From contig CAYNEY010000020.1 in the NCBI GenBank assembly GCA_964396375.1, positions 33,739 through 97,738 on the forward strand: DNA of 64,000 nucleotides, written 5' to 3'. Below, piece by piece: positions 53,563 through 62,479 of this stretch. Source of the stretch: FEN-1139 sp964396375 (GTDB taxonomy: Bacteria; Myxococcota_A; Polyangia; Polyangiales; Polyangiaceae). Each line of letters begins with the position of its first letter. Position 1 is the first letter of the stretch. The translations under genes and the position numbers were made by a program. The notes beneath the pieces were generated by a model. The model saw only the letters and a list, made by a program, of their open reading frames with translations, was not told the DNA's origin and searched no databases.

Positions 53563-55332
53563 ATGTCGACGTCGATTGAGCGGATCGTGCAGGCATTTCG
53601 AGCTGACGGGTACTCGGTCAGCGAGACCGAGGACGTCTTTCGCTACCAGGATGGCTTCGGGGTGCGGGCTACGAGCCCGGCCACCATCGGCGCTACCGGC
53701 AAGAACAAGCAGGTCTTCTTCGTGGAGGGCTCGCCCTACCAGCTTGGTTACCTGACCGCATCGATGGCCCCAAGTCAGCTTTCTGCCATGGCCGTGGATT
53801 TCACGCGCGAGGTCGTGCTCGATTTCGTTCACGAGGGATTGGGCGACAGACTCCCGGTGGTAGGGGCGATCTTGAAGAAGCTGGTGCTCTTGGTCCAGAG
53901 GGAGGAGCAGGCCATGACAGCGATCCCGGACTATCTCATGGACGAGATGCGGGGCCTTCTGGATGGCTATCACAAAGCTTGCTCTGGTGTCGCCGGGTTG
54001 GCATGCAAAGAGGTCACGCTGGATGACCTGCTGGTACTCAACCTGGGCGTGGATGTGCTCTTGGCTTGTGTCTATCCCCTCGAGTTGCCGAAGGTGTTCG
54101 AGAAGCTCACGACGGATGAGCAGCGAGAGATCCGCCGCGCCTTCGCCAAGTCCAGCGGAGCAGTCCTGCCGCTTCTGATTCGCCGCCTAGGCCTTCGTGG
54201 ACCGCTCCAGACCGAGCGCGAGCGGCGCTTCCGGATCCCGTATTTCTGTAACGCGTTCTCTGCGAAGCGGAGCGCGACCAGCGACGGCACGAGCCATTTC
54301 TTCGGTCGCGACTTCATGTTCACCACCTCAGGGATCTTCAACGTCTGCGCCACGATGATGATCCGCTCACCGAAGGGGCTGACAGGTCATCAGCCCACGC
54401 TCAGCGTCACTGCCCCTGGGTTCGTGGGCTCCGTCACGGCCATGAATCCGGCGGGGGTGGTGTGCGGGGTCGATATGGTGGCCTCCGCAGCGTGCAACCC
54501 AGATCACCCTGGTCTAAACTCGCTGCTGCTGGTCCGCGATGGTATCGAGATGCAGAGTAGCGGAGCCGCGCTGGCGCAGCACATCATCGACGCCCCCCGC
54601 GGCGTCTCCTGGCTGTACCCCTTTGCGGACGGAACCCACGATCAGGCGGGAGTGGTCGAGGCGACCGGGGTCACGACGGGGCTTTCACCCACCAGTTTTC
54701 CGCCGCTCTTGCTCCGATGCCTCCTTCCTTCGAAGGGATATCTCGACCAGAACCCGAGCGGCACCCTCGAACGCGGCGCGATGGTGCGAAAGAGCGACTG
54801 GCCGGGGCAGACCAACGCCGACAAGTACTGGGCGCGCTTCAATCCGAGGCTGTTCGAACTCTTCGGGAAGCACTACTCGAGCACGGCGATGGGACCGAAG
54901 GGGTTCATCGACGCGACCGACAAGGAGAAGAACTGCCCTCATGCCTTCTATTTCCCTCCCCAGCGCGAGGCCTGTCCGGATCTCTTGATCGCGACCAACT
55001 TCTACCTCTCGCCGGAGCTGGCGTTGACCAGCATGGGATGGGAGCCGGCCTTGCTCTCGAGTGGTGAGCAAGATGACCTGCAGTACCGCTATGACCAGCT
55101 CAACCTCAAGCTCACCACGCTGATAGAGGAAGGCGGCGTGGACTGGGACAGCGCGCTCCAGGTGCTGAAATTCCGTGATCCGAATCCAGCCGACCCTGAG
55201 AAGATCATCGAGGGAGCCCTGTCCCTACTCGAGCTGAAGACGCTGCGTATCACCAGTCACTACGGCTTCTACGGTGACGCGTGGGTCGAGCTCGACTTCA
55301 GTCGGTACGTCGCCGCGATCGCGGAAGGCTGA
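53563..55332 (+). CDS. Large C45/Ntn-hydrolase-like protein
   Basis: 589 aa from ATG 53563 (GAGGAG upstream). No signal peptide. Blocks VEGSPYQLGYLTA and PYFCNAFSA...SDGTSHFFGRDFMF, then GTHDQAGVVEATG, resemble the C45 acyltransferase / phospholipase-B-like Ntn hydrolases, in which a nucleophilic Cys begins the catalytic chain after autocleavage. The candidate nucleophile is the Cys in PYFCNAF (about residue 228). The N-terminal segment is longer than in the 6-APA acyltransferase type. Substrate unknown (amide or acyl ester). Confidence 0.7.
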   Translation: MSTSIERIVQAFRADGYSVSETEDVFRYQDGFGVRATSPATIGATGKNKQVFFVEGSPYQLGYLTASMAPSQLSAMAVDFTREVVLDFVHEGLGDRLPVVGAILKKLVLLVQREEQAMTAIPDYLMDEMRGLLDGYHKACSGVAGLACKEVTLDDLLVLNLGVDVLLACVYPLELPKVFEKLTTDEQREIRRAFAKSSGAVLPLLIRRLGLRGPLQTERERRFRIPYFCNAFSAKRSATSDGTSHFFGRDFMFTTSGIFNVCATMMIRSPKGLTGHQPTLSVTAPGFVGSVTAMNPAGVVCGVDMVASAACNPDHPGLNSLLLVRDGIEMQSSGAALAQHIIDAPRGVSWLYPFADGTHDQAGVVEATGVTTGLSPTSFPPLLLRCLLPSKGYLDQNPSGTLERGAMVRKSDWPGQTNADKYWARFNPRLFELFGKHYSSTAMGPKGFIDATDKEKNCPHAFYFPPQREACPDLLIATNFYLSPELALTSMGWEPALLSSGEQDDLQYRYDQLNLKLTTLIEEGGVDWDSALQVLKFRDPNPADPEKIIEGALSLLELKTLRITSHYGFYGDAWVELDFSRYVAAIAEG

Positions 55333-55341
55333 GCGAGGGCC

Positions 55342-56521
55342 CTACCGGCAATATTTCTCGCGGTCAGGCGCGATCGGCAACTCGAAGGGGTGGGTCTCGG
55401 AGTAGGAAACGCAGGGATCGAACCAGCTCTTGATCTCGTTCGTGTAGTAGTCGGCGCCTTCCAGGCTCGAGTGAGCGGCTTCGGCGCCCATCAAGTAGCA
55501 CGCCATGCCGATGTGAAGAGTGCCAGTGACGCCGCTGCCCGCACAGTACTCGTAGATCCACACCGTGTCTGAGCCGCCGTTTCCGCTGCCGAAGGTGAAG
55601 ATGTACCAAGTGGCGAGCGCGATATTGCAGTGCACATCCACCATCATCGAAGCTTTGGTGGCATAGGAGTCGGTGTTGGTGATGGTCCCGAAATCGCAGC
55701 CCACCCGGGCCATGGCGTCTCGCGGGCCATAGTCGGCGAAGTCTCGCACGGTGGAGGTGAACCGGATCTGTAGGAGCCCGACGGAGGGATCTTCGCCGGC
55801 ACCGGTGGTGCCGGCGAGCACGTCATACGAGCTCTCGGCGTTGATGGCTGCCACCAGAAACATCTGACAATAGGTCTGCCATTCGGCTCCGGGAGGCGCG
55901 AACTCCGCGCAGGTAGCCACGATAGCGTCGATGATCGGCGCACGTTCCAGAGGGCCCAGCTCCGGTGCGCCCCAGGGCAAGCCATCCATGCAGACGTTGA
56001 TCGCCTCAGCGACACCTGGATCAACCGAGGTCGTGCCGCCCTCGGCAGACACGGCGCCGCCTTGACCTTGGCCGCCCTCGGCAGACACGNNNNNNNNNNN
56101 NNNNNNNNNNNNNNNNNNNNNNNNNNNNNNNNNNNNNNNNNNNNNNNNNNNNNNNNNNNNNNNNNNNNNNNNNNNNNNNNNNNNNNNNNCGGCAGACACG
56201 GCGCCGCCTTNNNNNNNNNNNNNNNNNNNNNNNNNNNNNNNNNNNNNNNNNNNNNNNNNNNNNNNNNNNNNNNNNNNNNNNNNNNNNNNNNNNNNNNNNN
56301 NNNNNNNNNNGACCTTGGCCGCCCTCGGCAGACACGGCGCCGCCCTGACCTTGGCCGCCCTCGGCAGACACGGCGCCGCCCTGACCTTGGCCGCCCTCGG
56401 CTTGTGTTGTCCCGCCTGACACACTGCTATCCCCTCCAGTGTCCGAACCGTGGTTGCTTTCGGTAGTCGACGCACAACCAGTGAGAGAGGCGATCAGGAT
56501 CAGGCCGACTCGGGGAAGCAT
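55342..56521 (-). CDS. Lysozyme/transglycosylase-like lipoprotein with Gly-rich linker and two assembly gaps
   Basis: ATG 56521. Signal peptide with lipobox LTGCAS, then EGGQGQGGAVSA repeats (12 residues, 36 bp) broken by two 100-N gaps. The C-terminal domain has AINAESSYDVL and GLLQIRFTSTVRDFADYG, a Glu plus G-L-L-Q-I pattern seen in SLT/goose-type muramidases, with several Cys. I infer peptidoglycan cleavage, possibly of prey cells given a predatory lifestyle. The catalytic Glu is tentative. The frame change in the linker is due to the gaps. Confidence 0.7.
56090..56310. other. Two 100-N gaps separated by 21 bases
   Basis: Ns at 56090-56189 and 56211-56310, both in the 36-bp linker repeat, with a single 21-nt island between. 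Repeat collapse is the likely cause. Confidence 0.98.
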
Positions 56522-56659
56522 GAACCGTAAGGTAGCATCTCTTGCTGTACACGTACCCGGTTCGCGTTCGGTGGAGGTTGTTTTGGCCGTACGAAAACCG
56601 CGTTCAGCTCAAGTGTCGCGATTTGTCCGGGCAGGGGAGAGCATCAAGCGCGCCACGGT

Positions 56660-59071
56660 TCAGCGCACGAACTTGGACAGCAGGCGGATGTACGCCACCT
56701 GATACCCATTGCTAGGCTCGGAGATGCTCCACGAGCCTTCGGGCCACACCGCATTGAAGTCCTTGTAGGACTTTTGGGGAGGTTGACCGAGGGGTGGGCT
56801 TACCCGATCAGGCGCGCACTCGGGCGCGCTCGTGTCGCCGCATTCGTAGTAGGCGTTGGGCCCACCGGAGAGGAACCCAGGAGGTGGACCGTAGGTGGAC
56901 TCACCGACTCGGTCCCAAAGTGGGCTACCGTTGGCGAACCAACTGTGGAAGATTTCATTTACCGAGTTCTCCGCGCCGTACTCGTACATGTTGGTCAGAT
57001 ACACCAAGCTGAACGGATTGGTGCCGTGTAGGTACTGCAGGTACGGAGCCGCTGCCCGCTGCATCTCCTGGTTGGCGCTCTCGTCGAGGTCGTAGGTCAC
57101 CACATTGTAGAAGTTGTTTCCCATGTGGGCCTTGATGGTGTTGGAACCCCACACGTACGCTGGGATGTAGGCGCGGTACGGATCCCCTGGCAAGGCGCCC
57201 AGGTTGCTGCCACCACGGATCCCCGTCAAATACGCGTCGTGGATGGCGGCGACGGTGGCCGGGGTTGCACCGGCTGCGTTGGCGTAGTCCAGGGCGGCGT
57301 CCTGACCCAAGATGTGCCATGGCTCCACCGCATTGCCCGCCGCGATCAGGTTCAGTTGAGCGTAGTTGGCGTCGAAGAAGCTTCGGTACTCGTCGGCGCC
57401 GGTCACGCTGAAGAGTTGACCGGCCGCGTCGAGTCTGTGGACGAGACGACCATAGTCGTCCGTCTCCTGCTGGCCCGCGCCCAAGCCCACCGCGGTTCCT
57501 TCGTTGTTGCGAAAGGTGACGGACGGGTTAGCAACCGCCCATGCGTAGGCTCGCTCGGCCCGCCCGAGGGCATCGTCGGCGACGGTGTCCAGGGCAGCGA
57601 TCCCAGCCAGCCGCAACACTCGAGAGGCGATGGCGAAGGTGGCCGCCGACGCGAACGACGCGGACGTGGTGGCAGGGCCGTACCGGCAAGGATCGGTTGC
57701 CGAAGAGGGAGGACTTGCCCCCGGTTCCCCAACGATGCTCAGCATCGAGCCGTCATCCTGTTGGAGGCGGGTCAGATAGTCGAGCCCCCACAGCGCTTCA
57801 TCGAGGACGTCCGGTGTGCCGTTGCCCGACTCAGGGATCTCGTAGTCGTCGCGCCAGATCGCAGGATTCTCGGCATAGGCACGGAGCAGTGTCTGCACGT
57901 AGCCGGCGGTCCAGGTCGTGTACTTGTTCAGATCCCCGGCGTCGTACCAGCCACCCCACAGATCGCGCTCGGTGGCGGCGTTGTTCATGTCGCTGAACAG
58001 TCGACACTCGTGGTCTTGTCCTGGCCCAACGAAGCTGGCTTGATCCGTCCAACCTTGACCGGCATGCTCGGCAGTCTTGGTCTGTCCAGCGCGCTGGTAG
58101 TACAGCATGCGCACCGCGCGCTTCAGTACCTCGCGGTACGCTTGGTCGCTGATCGTGAACGCATAGGAGCGGACACGGCGGTCGAGATCGAGCACGAAGT
58201 ACTCGCCCGGCGTCGTCACCGCGGAGAAAGTGAACCACCAGATGCGGTCACCCGACGACGGATCCGTCGCTCCCGAACCCCAGACAGTCGGTGCTGCGCC
58301 GAACACCCTTTCCCCGGTGGCCGCGTTCACCAGCGCGTAGGTGCTGCCCGGAGCGAAGGACTCGCTCGCGTCGTAGCCGGTCTCCGGATCGCGGATCACC
58401 GCGAGTTTCTCGGTATCCGGGAGATACCCGAACTGATCGACCACGATGTACGGGCTCACCGGCAGGCTCAGATCGCCGACCACGCCGAGCCCACCACCTT
58501 CACCCGTCGCACCTCCGAGGGGTTCCGTGCCGCCGACGCCCGAGCCCGCCGCACCCCCCACTGCCACCGTTCCCGCGCCGCCTGCATTCGCCCCGCCCGC
58601 ACCCGTTCCTCCGAGCGCCGCGGTGCCACCCGAACTCGTGCCACCGGCTCCTTGCGTTGCCCCACCGAGGCTCGCTCCACCGGAGGCAGCACCACCGGAG
58701 GCAGCACCACCGGAGGCAGCACCACCGGAGGCAGCTCCACCGGAGGCAGCACCACCGGAGGCAGCTCCACCGGAGGCAGCTCCACCGGAGGCAGCTCCAC
58801 CGGAGGCAGCTCCACCGGAATGGGTACCGCCGATGCCGCTGTTTCCGAGGCCTCCGAGTGACGTGGCACCCCCGAACCCGGTCGAGCTCGTCGAACTCCC
58901 GCCCTGGCCGGGGGAACCGCCTAGAGCTTGCGCGGTGCCCCCCATCGAGATCTGGGTGTCGTCGCCGCTGGAGCCGCCGTCGGAGCCGGAGCAGGCCACT
59001 GTGAGAATGCCAGCCAAGACGTACCGAGCGTATTGGGGACTATTGTTCATCTGTCGATCGTGTTGATTCAT
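56660..59071 (-). CDS. GH9 endoglucanase lipoprotein with N-terminal Ig-like domain
   Basis: 803 aa from ATG 59071 (an in-frame ATG at 59050 is an alternative). Lipobox TVACSG, Gly-rich linker with about nine SGGAA-type repeats, a CelD-type Ig-like domain near 215-305 (VSPYIVVDQFGYLPD), then GH9: catalytic base region GGWYDAGDLNKY (about residue 379), YVWGSNTIKAHMGNN, and the acid Glu in SEPSNGYQVAYIRLL near the C-terminus. It cleaves beta-1,4-glucan at the cell surface. It is followed by the lysozyme-like gene and preceded by the GH5-CBM6 gene on the same strand. Confidence 0.93.
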   Translation of the reverse strand: MNQHDRQMNNSPQYARYVLAGILTVACSGSDGGSSGDDTQISMGGTAQALGGSPGQGGSSTSSTGFGGATSLGGLGNSGIGGTHSGGAASGGAASGGAASGGAASGGAASGGAASGGAASGGAASGGAASGGASLGGATQGAGGTSSGGTAALGGTGAGGANAGGAGTVAVGGAAGSGVGGTEPLGGATGEGGGLGVVGDLSLPVSPYIVVDQFGYLPDTEKLAVIRDPETGYDASESFAPGSTYALVNAATGERVFGAAPTVWGSGATDPSSGDRIWWFTFSAVTTPGEYFVLDLDRRVRSYAFTISDQAYREVLKRAVRMLYYQRAGQTKTAEHAGQGWTDQASFVGPGQDHECRLFSDMNNAATERDLWGGWYDAGDLNKYTTWTAGYVQTLLRAYAENPAIWRDDYEIPESGNGTPDVLDEALWGLDYLTRLQQDDGSMLSIVGEPGASPPSSATDPCRYGPATTSASFASAATFAIASRVLRLAGIAALDTVADDALGRAERAYAWAVANPSVTFRNNEGTAVGLGAGQQETDDYGRLVHRLDAAGQLFSVTGADEYRSFFDANYAQLNLIAAGNAVEPWHILGQDAALDYANAAGATPATVAAIHDAYLTGIRGGSNLGALPGDPYRAYIPAYVWGSNTIKAHMGNNFYNVVTYDLDESANQEMQRAAAPYLQYLHGTNPFSLVYLTNMYEYGAENSVNEIFHSWFANGSPLWDRVGESTYGPPPGFLSGGPNAYYECGDTSAPECAPDRVSPPLGQPPQKSYKDFNAVWPEGSWSISEPSNGYQVAYIRLLSKFVR

Positions 59072-59154
59072 CTGACTCTTGCTCAGGTTCCGAAGGGGGA
59101 TGGTGCCGGCGAAGGAAGCGCGCGGGGCGGATGACTTGGCTGAGACACCCAGTC

Positions 59155-61365
59155 TTACTCCACTCGCCAATTGTGTTTGTCCGCGCCCGTGCAGACCTCC
59201 TGAGCGAGGGCCGGCGCGTCGTCGCCCTCGGAGGGATAGAGGCACTGCCCACTGCCGGCGGGTCGGATTTCGTAGGTGTCCTCCGCCACGGGAACGAAGA
59301 TGAACGAGCGATCTCCACCGGCGCCCCACCAGCCGGTGAGATGGAGCGGTCCCATCCAGGTGTCCCAACTGCTCCCGCTCGAGCTTTGGCTCACCCTGTA
59401 CTGTCCGCCACCGATGTGCTCGAGGTTCCATGCCTCGGCGACCGTACCTGTCACAACCGTGCCGTTTCCATCGAGGCCGAGGACTTGACCCGTCTCGACG
59501 TTGCGGAGCGTGGCAAGTCCGTCGGGTACCGGGCCCTCACTCACCGCGGAAAGCTCGAACCAGTCCCAATCGAAGCCGCCTACCAGGGCCGTGAGGCGCA
59601 GCTTCTGGTGCCCGGCCGGAAGTAGCAACGTCACGGTGGTAGTCGTGAAGGCTGCGGGATCTCCGGTGCCCGGCAGGGTCCATTCGCCGGTCAAGTCGAC
59701 CCCACCGACGGACACTGCTACCCGTCCGTCGCTCACGCCAGCGGTGCGAAGGCCGAGCTCGTAGAGCCCAGCGACGGGGACCTTGAGCGTGTACTCCAGC
59801 CAGTCCCCGGGCTCGATGAAGCTCACGCTGTGACCTGCGTCGACCTCCGAAGTTGCGCGGATCCCCACCGTCTCATCCGTACGATACGCGTTCCCTGGGT
59901 TGGTGGTGTTGGCGTTCTGATACGCTACCAGCTTCCCTCCCGTGTCGAAGTTTTCGGCCTCGACGCGCAGCGTCCCGGAGAGACGATTGTCGACGAAGTT
60001 GGGGGTGGTCCAGGGTGCCCCCGCGTTGCCGTAGGTGCCACGGATCGCTGGCCAGGTACCGAAGTCAGGCCTCCAGGAGAGACCCGAATGGTCGACCCGG
60101 TCCTTGTATATCTCGGGTAGCGTGATGTCGTCGGAGACACCCCAAGGGGGGATGTAGGAGAAGGCGAGCCAAGAGACCCCCACTCGCTCCAACTCGGCAG
60201 TGTGCTCGACGTCGAATCCCCAGCTGCTGCGACCCCAGAGCCCTCCGCCGTATTCCGTCATGAACGTCGGATAACCAGCGTCGATGATGGTCTGCACCGC
60301 CTCGATGGTGAGATCCTTCCCAGCATATCCATGAAAGGCCACCCCGATATTGTCCCAGGTCGCCTCCTCGGTCCCGAAAATGGCCTGGTTGAACACGCGG
60401 ATGTCGCTGAGGGCGTCCTCACCGGCGCCGCTGCCCCAAAGTACCGAATAGGAGAAGAGCAAAACTGGCGTGTCTGGAGCGTGCCGACGGATGGTGGTGA
60501 AGGCTTCGATCTCCATGTCCATGGCCCCCTGGGGATTGGCGGAAGCACCGGAGTACGGTGGGCTCCAGCCTACCGGCTCGTTCTGGATTTCGAAGAGGAC
60601 GTGGGTTTCGTCCGCGTATCGCGCGGCATAGAAGTCCCAGAAGTCGTTCACGTACCGTCGGTTGAAATTGCCATTGTTGGCGCCGTTGCCGATGGTCATG
60701 ACGAGGTAGAGCCCAAGCTCTCCGGTGGCCTCGACCACGCTGTCGATGCGCGAAGCCGAGTAGCCTGGGGCCGTGCTTCCTTCGTTCGGGTAGTTGATAT
60801 CGAAGCACTCGGCGTACAGATGCACCGCATTGAAACCGTAGTCCTTCATGGCGGCTATCTGGTCGTAGGGTGCAGGGTCTCCCCACTCGGAGGAGGTGTA
60901 GGGGCCACGCAAAGGCTGACCGTTGTCACCGACGAAGGTGGAGCGAGCCGCGTTCAGGCGCGGTCTCCCGCGTGGGATCGTGATGGTTTCACTCCCGCCT
61001 TCGCTCGTGGTGCCACCCAGCGCGTCGGTGCCGCCTTGGATCGTTGCGCCGCCTTGGGTCGTTGCGCCGCCTTGGGTCGTTGCGCCACCCAGCGCGTCGG
61101 TGCCGCCTTGGGTCGTTGCGCCGCCCACGCTTGATGCACCCGCTGCTGAAGCCCCGCCTGTTCCCGTCAAGGAACCTCCAGCACCTGTACGGCCAGCCAT
61201 TGGGCTCCCGCCCTCTCCGTCGGGCGTTGTTCCCCCGGAGCCGGCGTCAACCTGGCCACCTATCCCTGTGGGAGCGGGTTCACCTTGGTTTCCTGGGCTG
61301 TTGCTGCAACCGGCGAGGCTGAGCGCTGCGAGATGGAGAACGGTGATCGATAGCTTCTTCGGCAT
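59155..61365 (-). CDS. GH5 endoglucanase lipoprotein with CBM6-like and ricin-type lectin domains
   Basis: 736 aa from ATG 61365; the N-terminus MPKKLSITVLHLAALSLAGC is a lipoprotein signal with Cys20. Gly-rich linker with TTQGG repeats to about 130, GH5 domain (about 140-440) with acid/base Glu in IQNEPVGW (about 262) and nucleophile Glu in FMTEYGGGLWG (about 370), CBM6/35-like domain (RVEAENFDTGG to about 600), and a C-terminal ricin beta-trefoil (TLRNVETGQVLGLDGNG, ending NWRVE). It binds and cuts plant glucans, tethered to the surface. Confidence 0.93.
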   Translation of the reverse strand: MPKKLSITVLHLAALSLAGCSNSPGNQGEPAPTGIGGQVDAGSGGTTPDGEGGSPMAGRTGAGGSLTGTGGASAAGASSVGGATTQGGTDALGGATTQGGATTQGGATIQGGTDALGGTTSEGGSETITIPRGRPRLNAARSTFVGDNGQPLRGPYTSSEWGDPAPYDQIAAMKDYGFNAVHLYAECFDINYPNEGSTAPGYSASRIDSVVEATGELGLYLVMTIGNGANNGNFNRRYVNDFWDFYAARYADETHVLFEIQNEPVGWSPPYSGASANPQGAMDMEIEAFTTIRRHAPDTPVLLFSYSVLWGSGAGEDALSDIRVFNQAIFGTEEATWDNIGVAFHGYAGKDLTIEAVQTIIDAGYPTFMTEYGGGLWGRSSWGFDVEHTAELERVGVSWLAFSYIPPWGVSDDITLPEIYKDRVDHSGLSWRPDFGTWPAIRGTYGNAGAPWTTPNFVDNRLSGTLRVEAENFDTGGKLVAYQNANTTNPGNAYRTDETVGIRATSEVDAGHSVSFIEPGDWLEYTLKVPVAGLYELGLRTAGVSDGRVAVSVGGVDLTGEWTLPGTGDPAAFTTTTVTLLLPAGHQKLRLTALVGGFDWDWFELSAVSEGPVPDGLATLRNVETGQVLGLDGNGTVVTGTVAEAWNLEHIGGGQYRVSQSSSGSSWDTWMGPLHLTGWWGAGGDRSFIFVPVAEDTYEIRPAGSGQCLYPSEGDDAPALAQEVCTGADKHNWRVE

Positions 61366-61751
61366 GGGTTTCTCTGCTGCACTGCTGGATGTGCGCGCAC
61401 CGCACCAGCCCAACTGCTCGTGCTCCGAGAATGGCGATGGCGCTGTAGGATGGGGAGGTTGGGGCTCGGGGATGGTCCGCTACGACGCTTCAGATCGCGT
61501 CTCCTCGGGATGCGTTGGCAGGGCGACTGGTGGAAGTACGCCATTGAGAATCAGCAGAGCCTGGGCCGGCCCGGCGAGTGACATGAGGACTGGACGCATG
61601 GGGAATTGTCGCGGTGACCGTCGAGTTGTCACGTCTGCTCTCCGGATCACGTCGGTTACACACGACGTCGGGAGCACACCCGTCCCCGTCGTTGAGTCGG
61701 CGAGGTGGTTAGACTGAAGTCCCAAGGCAGGAATCGATTCCCGGGTCTTGC
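61366..61751. other. 386-nt stretch with no gene that I can support
   Basis: Upstream region of the GH5 gene. Short frames here lack a signal peptide, family pattern or ribosome site. It probably holds the promoter; I see no convincing -35/-10 pair. Confidence 0.5.
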
Positions 61752-62367
61752 CTAGGCACGCGCGCGCTTGTCCACGGCGGCGCGGGAACGACAGCTCCAA
61801 GTGGTCGTCTTTCGCAGACGGTGATCGCAAGCCGCAGCCATGAGCAGCATGAGCTGGGTGACGAGGGAGCGCCCGAGCGAGCCGGTGGGACCGCCTGCGA
61901 CTCGGCAGTCACAACCCGAGCCGCCGGCAGGCTCCGACAGGTCCGGAACCACCTGGGGCGGCGTGAGGCGCTCCACGAGGGGCTGGTAGGCACTGACTTG
62001 GTGCGAGGGGGTACCGCTGTAGCTCCCGAGTGTTACGGTGTTGGCGTGGGGATCGAGGACCGCAACGCCGGTCAGTGGGTGCTGGAGGAGCGAACTTGCC
62101 GAGGAGGAAGCGCGCACCAAGCACGCGCTGGAGAGCCTGGTCAATGTCAGCTTCGGTGCCCATCCCCGCACTCACCGCCTCTGGGAGCGCCGTCTCGACC
62201 GGTGCCTGAACCAGCGCGCTCGAGACATCCTACGAGGGCACGCGGTCCATCCGGGCTTCGGTGCAGCTGACGGTCGTCACGGCCAGCCCAAGCAACAACA
62301 GCCGCGGATAGGAGAAGAGCGTCAGCGTTTGAGTGAGCACAGAACGGGGGAACGCGTTCGCCGACAT
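61752..62367 (-). pseudogene. Decayed GH3 beta-glucosidase with MYXO-CTERM-like tail
   Basis: An ATG at 62367 opens a lipoprotein-like signal (LLLLGLAVTTVSCTE) that hits TAG at 62230. After the stop the same frame reads VSAGMGTEADIDQALQRVL GARFLLGKFAPP, the GH3 end-of-first-domain signature. Then a shifted frame reads VLDPHANTVTLGSYSGTPSH, the GH3 second-domain start. Catalytic-domain sequence between these is missing. The end (GCDCRVAGG, hydrophobic helix, Arg) resembles a myxobacterial sorting tag. It is a remnant, not a working enzyme. Neighbour of GH5 and GH9 genes. Confidence 0.72.
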
Positions 62368-62479
62368 GGCGACGTCGCTTGTGCCTCACTCGTCAAAAGG
62401 AGCAAGCCGGAAATCTCTCACATGGCCTGCTGGGGCCGGTCTCGTATTTGTGCCGTGGGGGCGAGCGCGAGCCAGCCTT

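Noticed and set aside
56062..56466. Frames crossing the two N gaps on the plus strand
   Set aside because: They are antisense repeats broken by Ns without real start or family pattern.
57125..58861. A 578-codon plus-strand frame opposite GH9
   Set aside because: Antisense to a clear GH9 gene; Arg/Gly-rich text is typical of GC-rich shadows.
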